A stretch of 64,000 bases of DNA from JAFGJQ01 sp964495075 (GTDB taxonomy: Bacteria > Planctomycetota > Phycisphaerae > UBA1845), in contig CAZBUJ010000018.1 of assembly GCA_964495075.1 (NCBI GenBank), positions 1-64,000 on the forward strand, given 5' to 3'. Position numbers and translations under genes: made by a program. The notes under the pieces were generated by a model. That model worked only from the letters and a program-made list of their open reading frames with translations. It was not told the origin of the DNA and searched no databases. Within the stretch, counting starts at the first letter, position 1; each line of letters starts with the position of its first letter. Shown piece by piece: positions 53,934-62,943 of the stretch.

Positions 53934-54154
53934 TGCCGCGTAGCGCCCGCCGGGCGCGCACGCTGCGGTATTCCTCGCGGCGTAACGGTCTTCGCATCCG
54001 CCGAGCGGTTCAGCGGTATCAGTGGCGGGGAGCGATTCGCCGATCGGGCCGCGTTGTGGCGCCGGTCGCGTATTGTCACCTGGTGTCACGCATTCCGAAC
54101 CGGCAAGGCCGTCACGCGCCGGAGATGCGGCACGGCCATCGAAGGGCGTGGGCC
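53934..54154. other. Gap between two zinc-ribbon sequences
   Basis: An open frame here lacks any recognisable motif, is Arg-rich and has the composition of a shadow frame. I see no feature in it. With the truncated copy that follows, the region without an intact gene is 332 bases. Confidence 0.4.
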
Positions 54155-54264
54155 GTGAGCACAACGGCCATGCCAGATTCGCCACGGATCGCCGGCGACG
54201 TCGACTTCCATTGCTCCTGCTGCGGGTACAACCTGCGTGGCTTGTCCGGTCTGAGGTTGGGTGC
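54155..54264 (+). pseudogene. Truncated N-terminus of a CGYNLRGL zinc-ribbon protein
   Basis: From GTG 54155 or ATG 54170 the frame encodes MPDSPRIAGDVDFHCSCCGY and then NLRGLSG. This closely parallels the start of the gene at 53253 (GDVDFYCLECGYNLRGLAG). The similarity stops at about 54247, before the second CxxC pair, and the frame then runs antisense into the anti-sigma gene whose stop is at 54266. This looks like a duplicated gene cut off by a rearrangement. Confidence 0.65.
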
Positions 54265-54265
54265 G

Positions 54266-55213
54266 CTAGGGGATCAGGAAGGCATCGGTGGCACACGTCT
54301 GAACTTCATCGCCTTCGTACACCGTTGCCTCTCCGGCCGTCCAGATGTTGTCGCCGGTGCCCATGACGGGAGACGTCGTCCACTGCAGGTGGCCGTCGGC
54401 ACAGAGCACCAACTGGCCTAGCCTTCGATGGGCGACACTGTTGGCCTCGCGGATATTCTCCACGGCATTGAACCGACCGCCTTCAAACAACGGATTCGAG
54501 TCGGCCAGCACCGGCACGCAGACCGGCTTGCTCATGCAACTCGTCGGGCCGGCCGCGTTCTGCATGTCGTAGCTGATGTACCGGCGGTCCGGCAGTAAAG
54601 CCAACCGGACCGCCTGCTCCACGGTCATCACTTTGTAACCCTTCTGCGATGGACAGACCGCTTTGCGCGGGTCCACGTAACGAAGGTGGAGGATCAGGTA
54701 CACGTTGCGCCGGTTCGGTTTGTGGGTCAGCCAGTTCTCACCGCGCTGAACCCCGACGTTCGGCAGGGCACCCGCATACGACTGGGCGTATGATTGCAGA
54801 CCGGTGAACATCGACGCGAGGTTGTTCGCGCATTGGGTGCGGTTGGCCATGTACCGCGTGCGCGACACGCCGGGTACGAACACCCCGATGAAGAAGGTGA
54901 TGCACGCGGCGAGCGCGACCAGTTCGGGCAGCGAGATGATCGAGCGGCGGGCGAGCCCGCGTCGTTCGCTCGGCGGCAGTGTGGACGCCGGCAGCAGACG
55001 CGGCAATCGCTCCGCCTCGATCCGGTCGAGGATGTCTCCCACCAGGCGGGCGGGCGGCGGTGGGGCGGTCCAGGTGTCGAGCGGCTCGAGGATGGCGCGC
55101 AAGGTCGTCAACTGCGCCGCCAGCGCGGGGTCCTCGCTCAGCCTGCGTTCGAGGTCGAGCCGGGCCGGCCCGTCGAGTTTGTCGAGAAGGTAATCGAGCA
55201 GAACTTCTTGCAT
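54266..55213 (-). CDS. Anti-sigma-factor-like membrane protein with DUF1559-type pseudopilin domain
   Basis: The 315-residue protein starts with a small helical domain (LLDYLLDKLDGPARLDLERR, LSEDPALAAQLTTLR) like anti-sigma factors of planctomycetes. A hydrophobic segment follows (about 93-113, ELVALAACITFFIGVFVPGV). The periplasmic part contains RTQCANNLASMFTGLQSYAQ and LVLCADGHLQW, the pattern of DUF1559/H-X-DG pseudopilin domains. It lies downstream of the ECF sigma gene with a 142-nt gap and presumably controls it. The fusion of a sigma-binding part to a pseudopilin-like sensor part is unusual. Confidence 0.7.
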   Translation of the reverse strand: MQEVLLDYLLDKLDGPARLDLERRLSEDPALAAQLTTLRAILEPLDTWTAPPPPARLVGDILDRIEAERLPRLLPASTLPPSERRGLARRSIISLPELVALAACITFFIGVFVPGVSRTRYMANRTQCANNLASMFTGLQSYAQSYAGALPNVGVQRGENWLTHKPNRRNVYLILHLRYVDPRKAVCPSQKGYKVMTVEQAVRLALLPDRRYISYDMQNAAGPTSCMSKPVCVPVLADSNPLFEGGRFNAVENIREANSVAHRRLGQLVLCADGHLQWTTSPVMGTGDNIWTAGEATVYEGDEVQTCATDAFLIP

Positions 55214-55355
55214 CGTATTGACTTACGCACTCATTTGACAGCGGCGTCGGCGGTCACCGCGATCCGATGGGCCCGGTCAGACGCCGGCACCACCAGGCTT
55301 CATTTCGTGGGGTTTCCCCAACGGGAAACCGGCCTCCATCGATCATTACGCTCCG

Positions 55356-55970
55356 CTATTCCGCCCGGTTCTGCCCCTTTGCCAGTTCCGCACGAAATAC
55401 GCTGCCGAACGCCGCGACGGCGGCGTGAAGCCGGCTTTTTACGGTCCCTAGCGGGATGTCCAGGATCTCCGCCATCTCCTTGTAGGCGAAACGGTGGAAG
55501 TACGCGAGGGTCAGGGCCTCCCGCAGGGCCGGCGCCAGTTTGTCCACCGCCCGCTGGACGGCCTGCCGCTTCTCATCCTCTTCCATCCGGTAACTGGGCA
55601 GGTCGGCCTCGGCGGCCAGCAGGTCCGCGAACGACTGACCGCCCTCCTTGTCGCTTGAGATCTTGGCGTCCAGGGCGACCTCGCGCTGGCGGGTCCGGCT
55701 GCGCAGCCAGTCGCGGGCCTTGTTCGCACCGATGGTGAACAGCCACGGCTTGAGTCGGCGCGACGGGTCGAACCGGTCGGCGGAGATGTACGCCTGCAAA
55801 AACGTCTCCTGTACGACGTCCTCCGCCGCCGCCGCGCTGCGAGTGAACCGGAACACGAAGTTGTAGAGCTCACGGCTGTGACGCTCGACGATCTGCCGGA
55901 AGGCGCCGGGGTTCCCATCGAGGTGGGCCGCCAGGAGTTGCTCATCGGTGCGGTCATTCACGGTCGGCAT
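55356..55970 (-). CDS. ECF-type RNA polymerase sigma factor
   Basis: The 204-residue protein is a group 4 sigma factor. Region 2 covers about 15-85 (AFRQIVERHSRELYNFVFRF, AAEDVVQETFLQAY, KPWLFTIGANKARDWLR). Region 4 covers about 140-195 (LAPALREALTLAYFHRFAYK, EMAEILDIPLGTVKSRLHAA). The linker is acidic and Ser-rich. It pairs with the adjacent anti-sigma-like gene. ATG 55970 is the first start in frame, with no strong ribosome-binding site. I could not identify an autoregulatory promoter with confidence. Confidence 0.92.
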   Translation of the reverse strand: MPTVNDRTDEQLLAAHLDGNPGAFRQIVERHSRELYNFVFRFTRSAAAAEDVVQETFLQAYISADRFDPSRRLKPWLFTIGANKARDWLRSRTRQREVALDAKISSDKEGGQSFADLLAAEADLPSYRMEEDEKRQAVQRAVDKLAPALREALTLAYFHRFAYKEMAEILDIPLGTVKSRLHAAVAAFGSVFRAELAKGQNRAE

Positions 55971-56114
55971 TGTACTGGTATGCGGTGGGCAGGCCAGCGT
56001 TTCCCGGGTCCACCGTGGATTCGTCGAGAAGTTGTAAGGTGCGTACAGGGGGGGTAGAGTGGGTGCGACGCGCGGGCGTCACTGCAAACCGTGGCGCGTT
56101 GCTGAGAACGAAGG

Positions 56115-57638
56115 ATGAGTGACTGGTCACCCAACCTGCCGCCGGAATCGGCCGCCGCCCTGGCGGAAGCCTCCGCGGTCATCAACTCGACGCTGGAACT
56201 GCCCACCGTGCTGGACGAGATCGCCCGGTCGGCGGCCGCCGTGATGCGGGCGGAAGCGTCCAGCGTGCTGCTGTTCGACGAACGCCGACACAAGCTCGTT
56301 TTCGCCGCCGCGGTGGGGCAGGCGGCGCACTCCCTGATCGGCGAGGAGTTCGACGCCGACCTCGGCGTGGCCGGGCGCGTGCTGAAGTCGCAGAAGCCGG
56401 AGCTCGTGGAGGATGCACGGGCCGACGCCAATCACTTCAAAGAGATCGATCGCAAGCTACGGTTTACGACGCGGGGGATGGTGGCGGCCCCGATGATTCA
56501 CGGGGGGGTGGCGGTCGGCGTGGTGGAGGTGTTGAACCCGGTTGACGGTGGACCGTTCGGCCCGGCGGACGTGGAACTGATTCGGATGTTCGCCAATCTG
56601 GCCGCCATCGGGACCCGCAACGCCCAGCGGCACGAGAACCTCCGGCGAGAGAATCAGGCCCTGCGCGAAGCGGCCGGCCCGACCCACGAGATCATCGGCT
56701 CGAGCGAGGCGATTCAGAAGGCACTGCATCTGTGCGACCGGGTGGCTCGCAGCCAGGCGACCGTCCTGCTGCTCGGCGAGACGGGGACGGGCAAGGAACT
56801 CTTCGCCCGGTACATTCATAACACGTCAGACCGCCACGCGAAGCCGTTCGTCCCGACCAACTGTGCCGCGCTGACCGAGACGCTGCTGGAAAGCGAGTTG
56901 TTCGGGCACGAGAAGGGGGCGTTCACCGGGGCAAGCAGCCAGAAGATCGGGCGGTTTGAACTCGCGGCCGGCGGGACACTGTTCCTCGACGAGATCGGCG
57001 AGGTGAATCTGTCGACCCAGGTCAAACTGCTGCGCGTGCTGCAAGAGCGTGAGTTCGTCCGGGTAGGCGGGACGCGTACGGTTAGCTGCGACGCGCGGGT
57101 GATCGCGGCGACCAACCGGGACCTCAAACGGGCCATCGCCGGCGGATCGTTCCGCGAGGACCTGTTCTACCGCCTGAACGTGTTTCCGATCGAGATGCCA
57201 CCGCTGCGGCAGCGGCGCGAGGACGTGGCCGCTCTGGTCGAGCACTTCGCGATCCGTGCCGCCCACGATCTTGGGGTACCGGTGCCGGTGGTGGGAGACG
57301 ATGTCAAAGCGTTGCTCGCCGCCCACGACTGGCCGGGCAATGTCCGCGAACTGCAGAACGTGGTCGAACGGGTCGTGCTCATGTGCGACGGACGGGAGGT
57401 GCTCCGCGAGCATCTGCCGCCGGAGATCGTCGGCGCTGCGGGCGCGGCCGACGCGGTGTCCGCCACCCGACCCCGGCGCGACGGGTCACTGTGGGAGTAC
57501 GAACGGGCGATGATCGTCAACGCGCTGGCCGACAACAACTGGAACCAGTCGGCCGCCGCCCGCGCGCTGGGAATCAGCCGCGACAATCTGCGATACCGAA
57601 TCAAGAAGTACAGCATCGAGAAGCCTAAATCGACGTAG
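56115..57638 (+). CDS. Sigma-54-dependent transcriptional activator with GAF sensor
   Basis: The 507-residue protein has a GAF domain (about 20-170, ligand or redox sensing). An AAA+ domain (about 195-425) follows, and a Fis-type helix-turn-helix at about 465-500 (NNWNQSAAARALGISRDNLR). Walker A is GETGTGKE, the sigma-54 contact loop GAFTGA is intact, and Walker B is GGTLFLDEIGE. WPGNVRELQNVVERVV is the sensor II/linker stretch. It resembles NorR/NifA-like activators. It is divergent from the ECF sigma gene by about 144 nt. Targets and ligand are unknown. Confidence 0.94.
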   Translation: MSDWSPNLPPESAAALAEASAVINSTLELPTVLDEIARSAAAVMRAEASSVLLFDERRHKLVFAAAVGQAAHSLIGEEFDADLGVAGRVLKSQKPELVEDARADANHFKEIDRKLRFTTRGMVAAPMIHGGVAVGVVEVLNPVDGGPFGPADVELIRMFANLAAIGTRNAQRHENLRRENQALREAAGPTHEIIGSSEAIQKALHLCDRVARSQATVLLLGETGTGKELFARYIHNTSDRHAKPFVPTNCAALTETLLESELFGHEKGAFTGASSQKIGRFELAAGGTLFLDEIGEVNLSTQVKLLRVLQEREFVRVGGTRTVSCDARVIAATNRDLKRAIAGGSFREDLFYRLNVFPIEMPPLRQRREDVAALVEHFAIRAAHDLGVPVPVVGDDVKALLAAHDWPGNVRELQNVVERVVLMCDGREVLREHLPPEIVGAAGAADAVSATRPRRDGSLWEYERAMIVNALADNNWNQSAAARALGISRDNLRYRIKKYSIEKPKST

Positions 57639-57802
57639 CCGCTCGGCGGTTTGGCGCAGGACCCGGTGCGGCGGGGTTTTCACGCGCCCGGGGTCGGCCG
57701 CCTGACTCGGTTCGAGGGGGGTGTTCGGCCCTTGAGGAAATCGCGCGGGGGTTCGCCGTTGGGCCGGCCGTGGACCGCGCGATGCGTGACGGTGCGCTAC
57801 GG

Positions 57803-58039
57803 TCAGGCGGTCAGCTTGGCAATATCTTCGGGCGTGATCTTGGCCGAGGGCTTGCCCGTCTTCTGGCTCAGCCAGGACATCACGTCGGGCGTGTACGGCA
57901 GGCTCCCACCGCGGATGATCTCCAGCATCCGGCCGTCCCGCCGCGCCCGTTCCCTGTCCTTGCGAATCGCGTTGATCCGCTTGGTGGCGAGCGCATTCGC
58001 CTGGCGCTTGTCGAGCTTCGTACGTCGATTCAGTCCCAT
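57803..58039 (-). CDS. Small conserved basic protein of unknown function
   Basis: This 78-residue protein starts MGLNRRTKLDKRQANALATK and is strongly basic in its first half. IIRGGSLPYTPDVMSWLSQK and an acidic C-terminus (KITPEDIAKLTA) follow. AGGAGA lies five nt before the ATG, which supports real expression. I do not recognise a characterised family; an RNA-binding or ribosome-associated role is only a guess from the charge. Confidence 0.6.
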   Translation of the reverse strand: MGLNRRTKLDKRQANALATKRINAIRKDRERARRDGRMLEIIRGGSLPYTPDVMSWLSQKTGKPSAKITPEDIAKLTA

Positions 58040-58168
58040 GTCGGTCTCCTCGCTATGGTGACAGATCGCGTATTATGCATGGGTTCGTGATCGGATGCAA
58101 CGGCCCCTCCATCGCGGGTCGGTGGGGGAGGGGTGCGGGCGGGTTCGTCCCGCCGTACAATGCGGCCC

Positions 58169-58957
58169 ATGGCGGAGCCCCCGGCCCATTCGACGCCCTC
58201 GTCACCGGATCCCATGCGTCCCACCGATCCCGGCCATCCCCGCGATCACCGTGACGCGGCCCCCGCGCTGGCCATCGAGACCTCCGGCCGGATCGGCAGC
58301 GTGGCCATCGGGCGTGGTCCGCGGGTGCTGGAGTCCCGGGCGTTCAGCACGACACTTCGCCACGCGGTAGAGTTGCTGCCTACCGTGGACGCGTTGTGCC
58401 GCGACCACCAGGTTCGACCCGACGAGGTTGCCACGGTCTACGTCTCCGGCGGACCGGGCAGTTTCACCGGCCTGCGAATCGGCATCACGTTTGCCCGGAG
58501 CCTGGCCCTGGCGACCGGGGCTCGCATCGTGCGGGTCCCCACGCTGGACGTGATCGCCCAGAACGCCCTCGCCCTCGACCCGCGACCGCCCCGGGTGGTC
58601 GTCGTGCTCGATGCCAAGCGGCACCATGTCTACTCGGCTCCATTCGCCCTGGAGCAGGACGCATACGTCTGCACGCAGGAGCCGGCCGAACTCGATCCCG
58701 AGTCCTTCTTCGCCACGCTCCCGCGGGACTGCCATGCGGTGGGCGAGGGGATCGCCTACCACCAGGCGGCGGTGGATTCCGCCGGATTGGCGGTACTGCC
58801 GGTGGAACTGAATCATGCCCGTGCGGAGGTCGTGTACCGGCTTGGCCACGCGCGGGTGTCGGCGGGTGCGTTCGACGACGCCCGGGGCGTGGTTCCCATC
58901 TACATTCGCCGCCCCGAAGCGGAAGAGGTGTGGGAGCGCCGGCACGGCAAGGGCTGA
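58169..58957 (+). CDS. tsaB: tRNA threonylcarbamoyladenosine biosynthesis protein TsaB
   Basis: TsaB is a partner of TsaD and TsaE in making the t6A modification at tRNA position 37. The actin-like ATPase-fold protein shows ALAIETSGRIGSVAIG, SGGPGSFTGLRIGITFARSL and VVVVLDAKRHHVYSAPFAL. Its C-terminus (VVPIYIRRPEAEEVWERR) is typical of TsaB. ATG 58169 gives 262 residues. ATG 58160 and ATG 58214 are other options, and the Pro/His-rich N-terminal extension is not conserved. tsaD and tsaE are elsewhere. Confidence 0.9.
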   Translation: MAEPPAHSTPSSPDPMRPTDPGHPRDHRDAAPALAIETSGRIGSVAIGRGPRVLESRAFSTTLRHAVELLPTVDALCRDHQVRPDEVATVYVSGGPGSFTGLRIGITFARSLALATGARIVRVPTLDVIAQNALALDPRPPRVVVVLDAKRHHVYSAPFALEQDAYVCTQEPAELDPESFFATLPRDCHAVGEGIAYHQAAVDSAGLAVLPVELNHARAEVVYRLGHARVSAGAFDDARGVVPIYIRRPEAEEVWERRHGKG

Positions 58958-59235
58958 GCGCGTGCGCGCCGGCAAAGCTCCCTGATTCCGTGACACGAAG
59001 CCTGGCGCCGGTCGTCGTGGCTTACCACGTTCGGGTCACGCGGCGACCTTTATCGGACGACACTTCGCGCGGCTCGACACTGGGCTGCGGGCACGCGAAT
59101 TAGCGAAGGTAGTCGCGCCATTCTCTCGATAGGAACACCGTAGGGAAGTATCGGGCGTGCGAGGAAGCCGGCGTTCCCGGACAGCGGCCGCGCCCGGCCA
59201 CCGCGTCTTTCGGAATCGAAAAGGAGACGGTATCC

Positions 59236-59745
59236 ATGTCTTCCCGGTTCATCTTGGGTCTGGGTGTTGCAATCGTGATTCTGCTGGCTGGGGCGTGTCA
59301 GGAAGAAACTCGACGTCTCCATGCCCCCCCTCAAGGTCCGTCGGACCGGCAGCATCCCATGCAGGCGAATCTGGTGCGCATGGCTGACAACGCCAAGTTG
59401 AGTGACATGTGCGTGGCGGATGGCGATTTCATTCCGCACACGGCGCAGCTCTCCGGAACGGGCGAGTGGCATCTGAACCGGTTTGCCGAGTTGCTTTTGA
59501 ACATCGGCGGCACGATCCATTACGAGACGTCCGCCCACACCGACGACGATCTGATCGATGCTCGCGTGCGGACCGTGGAGGCGTTTCTCGCGGACGCCGG
59601 TCTGGACATGGCGAAGGTCACCGTCAAGGCGGGCATGAACCGCGGGCGCGAGTCCCGGGCCAGCGAGGCGATCGAGACGATGGAAAAAGGTACGGCCGGT
59701 CCCAAGGAGGGCTCCGGCGGTGCCTCCGTCCCGATGTCCCAATAG
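59236..59745 (+). CDS. Small OmpA-like lipoprotein
   Basis: The 169-residue lipoprotein has signal MSSRFILGLGVAIVILLAGAC with lipobox LAGAC. The rest contains FIPHTAQLSGTGEWHLNRFA, a strand-helix pattern, and VRTVEAFLADAGLDMAKVTV. This resembles an OmpA C-terminal peptidoglycan-binding fold, but the motif residues are weak. AAGGAGA lies nine nt before the ATG. It is followed 34 nt later by the TPR lipoprotein gene, so the two are likely one operon. Confidence 0.65.
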   Translation: MSSRFILGLGVAIVILLAGACQEETRRLHAPPQGPSDRQHPMQANLVRMADNAKLSDMCVADGDFIPHTAQLSGTGEWHLNRFAELLLNIGGTIHYETSAHTDDDLIDARVRTVEAFLADAGLDMAKVTVKAGMNRGRESRASEAIETMEKGTAGPKEGSGGASVPMSQ

Positions 59746-59779
59746 TCTCTGTTCTTCCTGCGTAAGCGAGGACCTTGCC

Positions 59780-61630
59780 GTGAAACGGTCACGTCTGTGG
59801 ATCACCGCAGCGCTGCTGGTGGCACTCGTGCCCATCAGTTGCATGACGCCCGACGAAGAAGTCTTCTCGTCGCAGCGCAAAGCGAACTGGAAAGATGCCG
59901 ACGCGGAGGCGCTGACGGCGGCGAAAGAGGGACCGCCCCCCGAGATTCGCGCGAGCACGCACATCGCGGCCGCCAATCTGTTCGAGGGGCAGGGACTCTT
60001 CGCGAAGGCCATCACGCAGTACCGCAAGGCCATCGAGGTGGAGCCCCGGTGTGCGGAAGCGCATTCGCGGCTCGGGATCCTCCTCGGCAAACTCGGGCAG
60101 CATTCGGCCGCGGAGGAACACCTGCTCAAGGCGGTGCAGATCCTGCCGCGTTCGCCGGCCCTGCGAAACAACCTGGGGTTCGAGTATGCCATGCAGGAAC
60201 GGTGGACCGATGCGGAAGTCGAGATCCGCAACGCGATTGCCCTCAAACCGGATTTCACACGGGCGTACATCAACCTGGGCATGGTGCTGTGCAAGCAAGA
60301 CCGGTACCAAGAAGGGCAGGAGGCGTTTCAGGAAGCCGTGTCCGAGGCCGACGCCCTCTACAACGTGGGCTTGATGTATCGGTCCGCCCAGCGGTACAGG
60401 GAGGCGGCGGAGACGTTCCGGACCGCGCTGGCCATCGATCCGCAAATGACGGCGGCCCGCACGCAACTCGAGCAAATCGCGGATAGGGTCCCCGCCGAGG
60501 CGACCCGCGACCCGATTGGGCGGCCCACCGCGGTGGCCCAGGCGCCGAGCACGAATCCGCCCCGTCCGCTCGGCGAATCGTATACGCCGCGGATCGACGT
60601 GCCCCTGCCGCCGCCGGCGGTGGCGACCGTCGAGTCGACCCCGCCGGAGACTCCGGCCGTGACCACGCCCCTCGTGGCGGCCGCGGCGACGCCCGAGCCG
60701 GAAGTGACCGGACCGGCCGTGCCGAAACCTACCCCCGCGTTCGATCGGCTGTCGACGTCGGCCGCGGAAGCCCCAACGCGCGCGGCGCAGGCCGACACGC
60801 AATCCGCCGCCGCCGCGGCCGAGGACGAGATGGCAGTCGCGGACGTGCAGGTGGCGACGCTCGGCGCGGACGCCGCCGTGATCCCCCCGTCGCCGGCCTC
60901 CGAAACGACCCTTTCCACGGTTGACCCGGAGACGGGCACGCCGGACGCGACGCCCGCGCCCGCCACGTCCGAGACGGCCGCGCCGATGGCGACAACCCCG
61001 AGAATGGTTACGGCCGTTGCCGTGGCGGCGGAACAATCGACGGCGAATCCGGCGGCGGCACCGGCCATCGCGAGTGCCGCCCGCCCCGCCGACCCGATCG
61101 TCGAGGGCCCGACCCCCGTCGATAGCCAGAACGCGATCGCCGACGCCGGGATTATCCACGCGCTGGCCGCCCCGGACCCGGTTACCGCTTGGGTGACTGA
61201 CGTGACGCCGCGGCCGGAACCGTCGACCCCGCAGGCCGAGGCGGCGTCTGGGGCGCCGGCCGTCCGGTTGGCCGTCCGGTTCACCGAGACGACGGGCGGG
61301 GATTCGCCCACGAAGCCCGCGCCGGCGGCGGCCGACGCCCAAGAGATCGCCGGTCCGCCCGCGGCCATCGCGCCGCCGAAGAACCAGTCGGTGCTCGAGA
61401 TTCTGTGCGAGCACTGGCTGAGCATGAACTGGGTGTTCGACGACAATACGCCGCCGATGCGCATGCCGGCGTGTGACAATGAACCGGGCGTGTTCACGCC
61501 GCGCCTTCGCTTCAATCCGAACTGGCACGTGTCGCGGCCCGGCTCCGTACTGATCCACCAGGACCCGTTTGACCAGGTCGAGGAATTCCCGTCCGTCAAC
61601 TGGGAGTTCCCGGAGCCCGAACGCGACTGA
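59780..61630 (+). CDS. TPR lipoprotein with Ala/Pro-rich linker and conserved C-terminal domain
   Basis: GTG 59780 (GAGGA upstream) gives 616 residues. A lipoprotein signal (LWITAALLVALVPISC) is followed by TPR repeats at about 45-245, for example LFAKAITQYRKAIEVEPRCA and TDAEVEIRNAIALKPDFTRA. About 300 residues of Ala/Pro/Thr-rich spacer follow. The last 80 residues are compact (NQSVLEILCEHWLSMNWVFD, then RLRFNPNWHVSRPG and QDPFDQVEEFPSVNWEF). The protein probably spans part of the periplasm. A perfect terminator follows. The function is unknown. Confidence 0.75.
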   Translation: MKRSRLWITAALLVALVPISCMTPDEEVFSSQRKANWKDADAEALTAAKEGPPPEIRASTHIAAANLFEGQGLFAKAITQYRKAIEVEPRCAEAHSRLGILLGKLGQHSAAEEHLLKAVQILPRSPALRNNLGFEYAMQERWTDAEVEIRNAIALKPDFTRAYINLGMVLCKQDRYQEGQEAFQEAVSEADALYNVGLMYRSAQRYREAAETFRTALAIDPQMTAARTQLEQIADRVPAEATRDPIGRPTAVAQAPSTNPPRPLGESYTPRIDVPLPPPAVATVESTPPETPAVTTPLVAAAATPEPEVTGPAVPKPTPAFDRLSTSAAEAPTRAAQADTQSAAAAAEDEMAVADVQVATLGADAAVIPPSPASETTLSTVDPETGTPDATPAPATSETAAPMATTPRMVTAVAVAAEQSTANPAAAPAIASAARPADPIVEGPTPVDSQNAIADAGIIHALAAPDPVTAWVTDVTPRPEPSTPQAEAASGAPAVRLAVRFTETTGGDSPTKPAPAAADAQEIAGPPAAIAPPKNQSVLEILCEHWLSMNWVFDDNTPPMRMPACDNEPGVFTPRLRFNPNWHVSRPGSVLIHQDPFDQVEEFPSVNWEFPEPERD

Positions 61631-61660
61631 GCGGTCGGCACACGGTAGGCGATCGATCCC

Positions 61661-61690
61661 CGGGCCCGCTATAGCGGGCCCGTTCTCTTG
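61661..61690 (+). terminator. Intrinsic terminator of the lipoprotein operon
   Basis: A perfect 22-nt palindrome (CGGGCCCGCTATAGCGGGCCCG, two 11-nt arms shown joined) at 61661-61682 lies 30 nt after the stop codon and is followed by TTCTCTTG. Confidence 0.75.
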
Positions 61691-62000
61691 TCACAAGGGC
61701 CATGTGCCGCCCGATGTACCGGGTCGGACACGACCGGCCACACTCCATTGCACCGGTACGCCCGCGTTGCGCGGACCAGCCCGTATCGTTGGCCCCCCGA
61801 TAAAGGGTCGCGTTGTGGCACTGGATCGGGCGTCGAGTGTTGGTTCAGTTCGCGCCGGCGGTCGTCTTCCATTCGTGGCGCCACGCCGTTGACACGTGGT
61901 TTTCCACGGATGGCTTGCCTTACATTGGCTCGCATCCGAGCCGGAACGATATCGCCTACTGGGGTTTGGTCGGGGTTCCAGGATCGCCGTGTTGAGGGAC
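61691..62000. other. Gap before the two-CW gene
   Basis: I see no gene and no clear promoter in these 310 bases. Confidence 0.4.
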
Positions 62001-62222
62001 ATGCAACATGAACTGCTGGGAATTCAAAAGTGTGGTCGCGAAGAGGGCGGGGCGAAAATCGCTGAGTTGGGTGTGTGCCCCGCGTATCCGAACGATGGGC
62101 GCCGGTGCGCCCACATTGCCGGGACTCTGTGCGGCGGGAAGGTGCTGGGCTGTTTCGCTTCCAAGGTCGCGACCTGCATGCAGTGCGAGTTCTACCTGAG
62201 CGAGCACTATGACAGGTCATGA
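62001..62222 (+). CDS. Two-CW domain protein, apparently frameshifted near its start
   Basis: The small Cys-rich protein reads KCGREEGGAKIAELGVCPAY, RRCAHIAGTLCGG and CMQCEFYLSEHYD. I recognise it as the two-CW type, usually beginning with NCWEFKKCGRE. In the listed frame (ATG 62001) the start is MQHELLGIQKCGRE. In the overlapping frame from ATG 62008 it is MNCWEFKS. Joining them needs one extra A in the AAAA run at 62026-62029, so a single-base deletion separates the halves. Cysteine spacing suggests metal binding. The gene could be inactive, or the base could be missing from the assembly. Confidence 0.65.
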   Translation: MQHELLGIQKCGREEGGAKIAELGVCPAYPNDGRRCAHIAGTLCGGKVLGCFASKVATCMQCEFYLSEHYDRS

Positions 62223-62943
62223 CGGGCGCCGTCGTCGGCCGCGGCCGGCGGCGACAGCCGTCGATGGCTTGGGCAGGAGAGCGCAGCGAGCGAGCATCGT
62301 TGGTCGCCTTGCCCGCCGCCGCGGGACGGTCACCGCACAACGCAGAAGGGTCGGTTGAGCGAAGAAGCCGGGGGCCGGTGGTACCGTAGGCTTACAGTCC
62401 ATTGGATGGCTGCCGCCGATCCACGCCGGTCGTTGGCGTTCCGGGGTAGATCCGCGCGACGGTCGCGCGATTACCGTGAGCCGTTGCTCGTACCCGTCCG
62501 GCCTGTATCGAGCAGCGATCGCGCCCGGCCGGCCATGGCGCGGCGAAAATCGTGCGTGGTTCCCCCATTACCATCGCGACTGACTTCTGCTATCGTCCCC
62601 CAATTGGGGAGGGGACGCCGAATGTGGAAACCACGTATGCCGCAAGGAGCCAACCCTCGCGCGCGGCGCGATAAACATGTCTGCCCGACGGCTGGTGCTC
62701 GCTTCGTGCGTGGCATCCACATCGTGCGAATACCGGTCGCGTGTGCGTCCGGCCGCTCGATGCGCGACTCGAGGCCGGCCATTCGCGGAAACGCATCACC
62801 GCGGAGGGAATGCACCGGACCGGCCGCGCGAACGTGCCGCTCTGGCTCCTGACCTTCGGCACGCCGTTCGCGGCCCTCCTGGCGGCGACCCGGCCGTGTC
62901 ACGTCAATGTCCCCGGCGGCTGCCCGCCTGGCTGCGCGACCCG
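62223..62943. other. 721-nt gap without a recognised gene; possible promoter
   Basis: Open frames here have no motifs. A possible plus-strand promoter is TTACCA at 62568-62573 with TATCGT at 62591-62596 (17-nt spacer). The palindrome CCCCAATTGGGG lies immediately after it. Confidence 0.3.

Noticed and set aside
51828..54296. An 822-residue minus-strand open frame opposite lysA
   Set aside because: lysA has full family motifs; the antisense frame is Arg/His/Pro-rich with none.
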